Below the pieces are notes generated by a model. It was not told the origin of the DNA. It did no database searches and saw only the letters and a program-made list of their open reading frames with translations. A program made the position numbers and the translations under genes. A DNA stretch of 64,000 nucleotides from Ophiura sarsii. Taxonomy: Eukaryota > Echinodermata > Ophiuroidea > Amphilepidida > Ophiuridae. Location: positions 64,203,577 to 64,267,576 of the forward strand of contig CM069443.1 of the NCBI GenBank assembly GCA_035610835.1, in the 5' to 3' direction. Positions 56,478 through 64,000 of this stretch are shown here, in pieces (within the stretch, counting starts at the first letter, position 1; every line of letters starts with the position of its first letter).

Positions 56478-58190
56478 ATGGCAACACCAGATTTTGTTGA
56501 AGCTGTCGAACAGGAAGTTACATGCCCTATATGCCTGGAATTCTTTGCTGATCCTCGCATTCCTAAAGTGTTGAAATGTTCGCATACATGTTGTCAAGTG
56601 TGTTTACAATCCATGGTGACTTTGAATCCCGGTCAGCCAATTAAGTGTCCCTCAAGCTGTCCCGAGACAACTCCGGTTCCAGCTCGAGGAGTAGCGGCCT
56701 TGACAACCAATCGTCGCCTTAAGAACCTCGCTGAGCAACACCCTAATTACGCCAAGGGACCTCGGCATACTGTACCAAAGTGTGCTCATCATGAAGGCGA
56801 GAAAACCCATCTCTTCTGTGTACCTTGTAATAAATTGGCATGTCAAAGCTGTATACTAGCATTTCACCAAGGACCCACACATGAAGTTAAAGATGTAAAA
56901 GTCACTTGTAAGGGTTATAGGCAGACGTTGGATTCAGTGAGAACCGTTACTACCAGGGAAGTGAATGAAAGTGAGCAACGGGCGAAGAAAATCCTGAAGA
57001 TCATCCAAATCAAACAGAAAAATCTAAAGTCTGAAAACCAACGTATAGACCAGGCTGCTGAGGACATCATCGCTGCTGCACGCAAAGAAAGAGACATGCT
57101 GAAAGCTTCGCTACGAGAGGTGTGTGAATCGGACCTAACTAGATTGCGCGAAGATGTGGCACGACATGACAAGCGTGCCAAGAAAGTCTCAGCCGTCAAT
57201 GAAGTGGCCAATCAGACTGCTGAATCATCTGACTATGCTTACATCACGCAGCATGTCTCCCTTATAGAGAGAATAGAGAACCTTGCCGTAAGGGATGTGA
57301 TGCCTGATATCAGCCTGGTACAACTATCTGCAAGATTTGTACCACTAGCCAATACAGATGTGAAACTAGGTAAAGTTGAGAGACCTGGTCCGAGGGAGCC
57401 TGAACTAGTACAAAAGATTGATGGATTTGACCATGTCTATGAACTTATAGGATCACCAAATGGATTACTTGCTTTTAGTGACTGTGCTAAGAAGCTAGTA
57501 CTAGTATATCGCAAGCAAGATGGACAGTATTCTAAACATCTGAGTTTGTCACTCCCATCCTCCAATACAAATAAACCCCATGGTGTATCTGCATGTGTTG
57601 ATGGCAAGTTCCTAGTGGCAAGAGGCACAGGTATTGAAGTGTATTCTGCAGAAGGAGCATACCAAAAGACAATCAAAACAACAAATGACAATACCACTGG
57701 GACTTATGTATGGAGTGTGGTAACCAAGGCTGATGGTAGGATCCTGGCTGGGGATGTATCCAGATGTGTCATTACAGAACATGAACCTACAGGTGCTATC
57801 ATACGGACAATAAAGACTGGTATAAAACCATATCATATGACTCTCATCCATGACACACATATCGCAATAAGTGAACATAAGAGTGGTAAGGTGAGCGTGA
57901 TGGATATGCAGTCTGGAGAGGAAACACTCAGTATTGATATCCCATGGGTGGTAGGAATCTGCTATGATGAGCAAACTGAATGTCTATTGACTGTGAGGAG
58001 TGAGCCACATAGTGAGCCTGGGATGATGCGTACCAACACCGGTGTAATAGAGCAGTACTGCTGCACCACAGGCAGGTTAGTAGCATGCTTAGCACACCAA
58101 CTGTACTGTCCTCAAGGTATGGGATTCTTATCAGATGGAAATCTAGCTATTGCTAATGATAAAAGTGTCAAGATTTACAAAATGATCTAA
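56478..58190 (+). CDS. Intronless TRIM-family protein (RING, B-box, coiled coil, propeller-like C-terminus)
   Basis: 570 aa in one exon. RING at 15-64: CPICLEFF (Cys16, Cys19), Cys34, His36, Cys39, Cys42, Cys57, Cys61. B-box 2 at 102-135: CAHH, Cys114, Cys117, Cys122, Cys125, His130, His135. Residues about 145-250 are charged and heptad-like, a coiled coil. The C-terminal 250 residues (after RPGPREPELVQKIDGFD) consist of repeated short beta-type blocks (GKFLVARGTGIEVY, GRILAGDVSRCVI, GKVSVMDM, GNLAIANDKSVKIYKMI), fitting an NHL or WD-like propeller as in TRIM2/3/45/56 relatives. Family role: RING E3 ubiquitin ligase; substrate not predictable. Single-exon TRIM genes of this kind are expanded in several invertebrate deuterostomes. 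Start chosen at the first Met, 15 residues before the RING. Confidence 0.93.
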   Translation: MATPDFVEAVEQEVTCPICLEFFADPRIPKVLKCSHTCCQVCLQSMVTLNPGQPIKCPSSCPETTPVPARGVAALTTNRRLKNLAEQHPNYAKGPRHTVPKCAHHEGEKTHLFCVPCNKLACQSCILAFHQGPTHEVKDVKVTCKGYRQTLDSVRTVTTREVNESEQRAKKILKIIQIKQKNLKSENQRIDQAAEDIIAAARKERDMLKASLREVCESDLTRLREDVARHDKRAKKVSAVNEVANQTAESSDYAYITQHVSLIERIENLAVRDVMPDISLVQLSARFVPLANTDVKLGKVERPGPREPELVQKIDGFDHVYELIGSPNGLLAFSDCAKKLVLVYRKQDGQYSKHLSLSLPSSNTNKPHGVSACVDGKFLVARGTGIEVYSAEGAYQKTIKTTNDNTTGTYVWSVVTKADGRILAGDVSRCVITEHEPTGAIIRTIKTGIKPYHMTLIHDTHIAISEHKSGKVSVMDMQSGEETLSIDIPWVVGICYDEQTECLLTVRSEPHSEPGMMRTNTGVIEQYCCTTGRLVACLAHQLYCPQGMGFLSDGNLAIANDKSVKIYKMI

Positions 58191-58269
58191 GGTGGTTATA
58201 TCCCTTTCAATCTTCCTGAATCCTGAACTATATGGAATTAGCTTTGCATTTCATGAAGACAAAAGGTAA

Positions 58270-58275
58270 AATAAA
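58270..58275 (+). terminator. Poly(A) signal of the TRIM gene
   Basis: AATAAA 80 bp after the stop codon. Confidence 0.65.
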
Positions 58276-59354
58276 TAAGGGATTTATAAGAGTTTATTGT
58301 TAGTTTCCTGTTTCTATCCCACCATTCCACAAATATTGCAATGTCAGAAAGTGTACATTCACTCAAAAGAAATTAAACATTTTGTTGTTGTGTAATAATT
58401 CAGTTTCACTCTGATCGTTCACAGACCGGTGGATTCGGGTGCGCCGATGAAAGACGCACCGTTCATCTTGACTAATTACTGATGATTACTGATGATTATT
58501 AAAAACATAATTATAAATACTTATTTTGATTTAACGATGATTATAGATGGTTCCATGTTGATCTAGAAGACTTTAAATTAATGTTGATTCCATGATCGAG
58601 AAGATTGGTTGCATGATTGCCGCAGATTACGTAAGATTATTCGACACAATTACGACGATAAATCACTCATTATAAATCATTTTAATCTCCAATTATGCCA
58701 TACTTTCAATGAGGGCGCGCTAACATGACCTTTATGGTCATGCCAGCAGGGACGGGACTACAATATTGAAACACAGTTTTATCACAGTTGTAAGACCTAA
58801 CATTAAGTTTTCATTCCTGACATGTTTTAGAATAAGAAACCTTTAGAAAATTAAGGAATTGTTTTATTTTTGTAAGTACATTCTGTATTTAGGTCTATAA
58901 CGAATTAACGATCGAGCTCAAATGTTTTTCAAACAATGTGTATGTGTCAACTGTTAAACCCTGCAATACGTTTCATTTAATCCAGGGGGTTATGGTTAGG
59001 GTAGTTAGTGGATATGAGGTCACAGGGATGTGCCGCCAAATAGGGTCCCATTTTCACCCCTCTGGTAAATGAATAGCCCCTTTTCATAGCTATCTTTGGT
59101 TAATTTATGTGTCTAAAATCCTTAAATTTACCTTTTTTCACAGAAATATTAGCAACATCTGTCAAATATGTATATATATTATCGGATTTTGGTACTTAAT
59201 GGGTCCATTTTCATCATGTTTGGGTCCATTTTCATTTTGCTGATGGCACAGATCTACCAAAAAAATATCTGAGTACACCCCCCCCCCCCCCCCCCCCCCC
59301 CCCTCCACAGCATTTTAATTTTGTATACTTCGCAATAATTAGCAGCAAAATTAG
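58276..59354. other. Intergenic with C-run
   Basis: A C-run of about 26 at 59278-59303. Otherwise AT-rich; no gene seen. Confidence 0.45.
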
Positions 59355-60358
59355 ATTGGCTTGGCGTCTGACTTTGACTTTAGACACATCTTTTAACTAG
59401 ATGTAATTTTAAAAAATGTGTTTAACTTAAATACGTGTCTAACTCACTTAGGGGAAGTGTCAACCCTATTATTTTGGTGATCAACTTTTGCTTCTAAGTT
59501 TGAGAATATTGAATAAAAGTACATAAAAGTATACATTTATAGAAAGGAAATTTGATAAGGAATCCGATGGTGATATCAATGTGATACCAAATAAACTAAA
59601 TTTTGAGAAATGAACCAAAAACACCAAATTTTTCAGACAGCATAACTATAAAATAAAAAATGGTAATTTGTTCTAATATACATTTTTGTAAACGAGACAA
59701 TTTTGTCTAGGAAGCAATTTTTTCTTTTTCCAAAATAAGGCTTAGTTATGGAAATATTGCTAAAAACATCGGAAAAGTGTAAAAGTCGTGTTTTTTTGCA
59801 TACATTTCGCTAGAAATGGATGCATATCTCGTGTTTAAAATCCATAATCGAAAAAAATAAAAAAATTGCCTCCTAGCGCTGAAAGTCCTCTACACAATGG
59901 CAGTAAAAGCTTACCTGATAGTTTGATATATTTTTAGTTATGTTGTCTGAAAATTCGTAAAATTCCTTCAAATTTGAACTTCTAGAAAACATAGATTTAG
60001 TAAAATATTGACATTTTCCACCATTTAAAGCTAAAAGTTCACGGAATACACAGGCGTGTGACCTAAAAAGTGAGTACACTATTATAAACAATCAAAATAA
60101 AATATTAAATTCAATTTATATTGTCACAATCTGAAGAAATTGGAAGAAAACTGAAATTTAAATGCTCGTAAGATTGGCCTTTGTTTACATTTTCAGACAT
60201 TGTTTTGCGCTCTTTTGTTTTTCGCGTCTACGTCGCGGATATTAAGCGACGTCTAGTATTATGCGCGGGAAGTTTCAGCGCGCGACACAATGATCGAACA
60301 GCTGTCGCAGCATTTGAAAAGCGCGGAACTTCGCTTAAGTACGAGAATGCGGCCCTTC
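59355..60358. mobile_element. Probable relative of the 6160-6620 element, longer
   Basis: The left part shares ACTTTGACTTTAGACA, TTTAACTTAAA.ACG and GTCTAACTC with 6210-6290. The right end AGTACGAGAATGCGGCCCTT matches AGTACGAGAATACGGCCCT. The left terminal repeat is not recognisable, so the element is incomplete or diverged. Confidence 0.55.
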
Positions 60359-60438
60359 AAATTTACGAATTTGCAAAAGACCACCTTTTAACGGCATTTT
60401 AATTTAATTAATTTTCATCATCTTGCTATATTAAACTA

Positions 60439-61319
60439 CAGGGTGACCCAAAAAAATGTTAACACTCCGGGCACATAAGATATCTTAAAAGGACAGGAAC
60501 ACACGAGTCTAATCTTGATGTATTATGAAAGCTGAGTAAATACGCTTTCATTTGCATTTTAATGCGTTCCAATTGGTTATTTAGAACGGGAGATATGCTT
60601 CATCAAACATGAGGATGCAAAATCAGCTTGGTCCTATCCTCTCAGTATGAAAGTAAAGCTTTTAAAAGGCACGAAGCAAGAAGCAACATGATTAAGTCAC
60701 ACACACACATCAGTTAATCTCTTCTTTGTTCTTTTCAACGCATTCTTTCGATTCTTTTCAAGCTTAAAAGACGTAAATAAATATATTCCACAAGAATTAT
60801 ATAGGTATTTTGTCATGAGTTCAAGTTCTATACTCTTTTTCCATGTGCAATGGGTAGCTGTCAGTAAAGCAGTCTTTAAAATTGAAATTGAAACATTTAA
60901 TGTTCTTTGTTGAAATGGTCCATCCAATTAAATAAATTAACTAATATTGCACTGAAATAAAACTAGTATTGCACTGAAATTAACCATAAATCAACTGCAC
61001 GTAATGAATCCTTCAGGTAAAACAAGAGCTTTCAAATAGTCAACTGAAGTCTCGAGCTGTCATAATGTTCTTGTTTTTGGCATTCTTACAAGTTCGTAAT
61101 CATAGTTGTAATTAATGCAAATTGGACCAAGCCGATTTTGCTTCCTCATGTTTGCTGAAGCGTATCTCCTGTTCTAAATAACCAATTGGAACGCAATAAA
61201 ATGCAAATGAAAGCTTATTTACTCAGCTTTCATAATACATCAAGATTAGACCCGTGTGTTCCTGTCCGTTTAAGATATCTTATGTGCCCGGAGTGTTAAC
61301 ATTTTTTTGGGTCACCCTG
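60439..61319. mobile_element. Foldback element, about 205-bp inverted arms, TA target
   Basis: 881 bp, ends CAGGGTGACCCAAAAAAATG / complement, TA on both sides. The arms 60439-60645 and 61115-61319 are highly complementary. Same CAGGGTG end class as 53862-54885 but different inner sequence. Confidence 0.88.
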
Positions 61320-63188
61320 TATGTATATGAAATCTTAATTAACGGCATTTTAATTTTGGCGAATAGAGGTCCTAGCGAAATTAAAATGCTATCAAAAGTT
61401 GGTTGCTTTGCAGTATACGAGGTACATGTAGGAGGTAGAACTTATTGAATGTCCCTCGTAATATGTATTGTGTGACATAGATTAGCTTCTTGTATTCTGT
61501 ATATAATATATTGTGAAGACAAAAAAAAGGTAAATAAAATAAAAGGGTAGGGGATTTAATTTTGGGACTAAACTATGGCTAATTTAGTATACACATATCG
61601 TGTATCGACATTATGCCAATGCCAGGTAGACTATCTTTGAATAAGGCAAAAAAAATAATTGAAATGTTGTCCTCGACTGCCCGCTCGTCAGATTTAGGGC
61701 CGCTCCAATTTTGTTTTCCTTTTTTTATCCAGATTTGTTGTCAGATTTTTTCCAGGTTTTTTTTCCAGATTTTTTTCTTTCTTTCAGATTTCTTTTTACA
61801 GTTTAAAATGGCATTGAATATTAAATTAAGAGTTTATAACATATATGTACGACTGTTAGAGTGATTACAACTTCTTGTTCGCTGAACTTTGAGCTTCCGC
61901 TGGTATAAGAAATTGTTTTAATTAAAATGTTAAAAAAAGTCCGCCCGTCCCTCCTCTCTGAAAGCTGTGGAGGACAACATTACCTTTTTGTTGGGCCTAT
62001 GAGTACTCGCATGATTGCGAAAGCATGACACTCCGAGTTATAACTTATATTCCAGAAGGTCTATTAAATTACTTTGAATTTTTGCTAATTTAGTATTATA
62101 GACAAGCCTAAAATGAAGCAAACATTGAACAGAAAAGGGTTTTCTTTTATACTTCTTTGACTTCTTTTAGACAAAATTTACCTCCGGACCTCAAAAACTT
62201 ATGCAAGGCACCAGGAACTTAATCTCCCGGTTGCTGCCTCATTCAAGTCCTAAAATAATTATTTGAAATTGAAAACATTTGTATAATCATACTGGGATGA
62301 ATGAACCATCAGGCCTTGACAATAAACTACTTTTCAAATACCTTTTTTTGGTAAAACAGTTCATCAAAGATCAATAGTGGTGACATTCTTTTAGATTTTT
62401 AAATAAATAAATTTCAAAAATGGTGTTCTGGTAGTTTTAGTGTACTATTACTGTTTGTTAGGCCAATTGTTTTTAAAATACTTGTCTCAGCAACCTTTGG
62501 CTATGTCCTATGCGATTTTTAAATTATTTTTTTAATAAAAATAAAAATATTGTCAATTGAATAGTTTTGCTTTTGCCTATATTTAACAAAAGTAATCATA
62601 CATGATCAATGCACATTGTATGCTTGTGTTCTCGTTATCTCTTAACCTCACAAAGTTAGTTGAATGTGTATTCTCAGTCACAAGGTTGCCGAGTATCACC
62701 GAAACTAACTAGTTTAAAATTAATTTTAAAATAAATGAAATGCATGCGGGCTGCTGAGACAAAGTTATACATTTTGTTGGCGTTATAGGGTTTTATTTTT
62801 TCATGACCTATTGGGCAATGTCTGGCTAGACGTCCCGTAACTCAAGTGCCCATGCTCAAACCAATTAGAATATGTTGTAGCTATTTCGTACGGGACGTGA
62901 GGCAAGATATAGCCGCCTATTAATTAGCTAACAATTCGCAATCATTTTCTTTATATCAATACTCATTATATTTTTTTATCTTAAAGGTTTGTTATTCCCA
63001 AGTTGAGTGCAAAGGTTATTATTTTAAATTCAAGGATTGTTTGTCCTTAATCTCTTATCCAATCTTTGGAATAATAATTACCCTTAGGTGACAAAAAACA
63101 ACTATTCTAGGGCCAGACTGACCCAATTTATTTGAAATAATTGAATTTTTTGAAAAATGTCTGAAAATTGTTGAAAATTTAACAACTT

Positions 63189-63224
<36 letters not shown>

Positions 63225-64000
63225 GGCCTCAATCTGCCCTATCTTTTAAGAGGTCCATTTGCCCATAGAATAGGGTTGTTTTTCATCACCTTAGGCTAAA
63301 GAAAGTTGATTCCATGTTTCCCGTAACCCGCCCGCGTTTGATTTTTTCAACCGCGTTATGAATGCCAAAATAGCGAAATCATTCATTATTTGATATTTTC
63401 CATTTTTTTCCTGAAATTGCTGAACCTCGCTACAATTTTGACACAGGCGGGGTAACAGGAAATTCAAAATTGACTTACAGGTGCCTTAAAAAGTCATACA
63501 GATAGATAATAATGATTACAAGATATTTGATTTTCATAATTCATAATATAGTTTTGAAATTATATTTACATGTTCTGTCGTGTTAAATTTGTATCATCAT
63601 GTTGGGTCATTTGGCCCCAATTGAACAAGAAAATTGATGTAAATATATTATTGATGTATATAGAGCGCAAAATGGAGGGGGGGGGTAATTATTATTGGCT
63701 GATGACAAAGAAAGGACCATTGATTTTGTAAGGGAAATAAGTATAGAAGTGGTCATCAATTCTATGATCGTGACATGAATTGAATATAGTGCTCAAAATA
63801 ATTACCAGCCAGGGGGGAGGGGCAATCAGATTAATGTTGTAATCAGCCGCATGAACAAAAACACAGATTAAGGTTGCTTTTTCGACCACAAAGCGGGCCC
63901 GCACAGACCTGTGCTAAGGGTATAAAAATCACCAATTTCAGAGATTAAAGGTGTCTTTCAACCTAAATCCGCACTAAGGGTTGCTTGAGCCGATAGTCGC
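61320..64000. other. Intergenic, AT-rich, no gene seen
   Basis: A G-run of about 30 at 63194-63223. A small inverted pair ACGTCCCGTA / TACGGGACGT lies at 62830-62899. Open frames are short and without recognisable motifs. Confidence 0.5.

Overview
This is animal nuclear DNA, not bacterial. Genes are split by GT/AG introns, coding density is a few percent, and the rest is crowded with short inverted-repeat transposons, tRNA-derived SINEs and minisatellites. Protein content (VCPIP1, PPP1R2, RPL12, an intronless TRIM) and repeat style suggest a marine invertebrate, most likely a deuterostome such as an echinoderm or hemichordate. The species cannot be fixed from sequence alone.

Layout. (1) 1-5561, minus strand: five exons of VCPIP1, an OTU-family deubiquitinase acting with p97/VCP; the gene runs off the left edge. 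(2) 5562-9345: transposon-rich intergenic DNA. (3) 9346-18335, plus strand: complete four-exon PPP1R2 (protein phosphatase 1 inhibitor-2), 215 aa by my splice model. (4) 18336-33317: long mosaic of miniature transposons, SINEs, a tRNA-Asn-like gene and a 1.7-kb minisatellite. (5) 33318-39480, plus strand: complete five-exon RPL12, 165 aa, with a last coding exon of one codon plus stop and a candidate box C/D snoRNA in intron 3. (6) 40415-49083: one 8.7-kb insertion with about 120-bp terminal inverted repeats built from a 16-bp period and an 8-bp target duplication. (7) 49084-56477: repeats, including a broken Penelope-type GIY-YIG endonuclease relic. (8) 56478-58190, plus strand: intronless TRIM-family gene. 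(9) 58191-64000: repeats and AT-rich DNA.

The most unusual signal is that two unrelated genes carry the same architecture. In VCPIP1 the exon with the OTU catalytic histidine, and in PPP1R2 the exon with the regulatory TP site, are followed by tandem arrays (4 and 8 units) of their own 3' part. Every unit keeps its GTAAG/GTAGA 5' splice site but lacks the exon's acceptor. Using a later donor would in most cases put an in-frame TAA right after the original exon. A third exon (PPP1R2 exon 3) abuts a 40-bp minisatellite starting within about 10 bp of its donor. Whether these arrays act in splicing or are only a mutational signature cannot be decided here.

The genes do not form an operon and have no evident joint pathway. 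All splice models were made by eye from reading frame, GT/AG sites and recalled family conservation; no alignment or database search was run.
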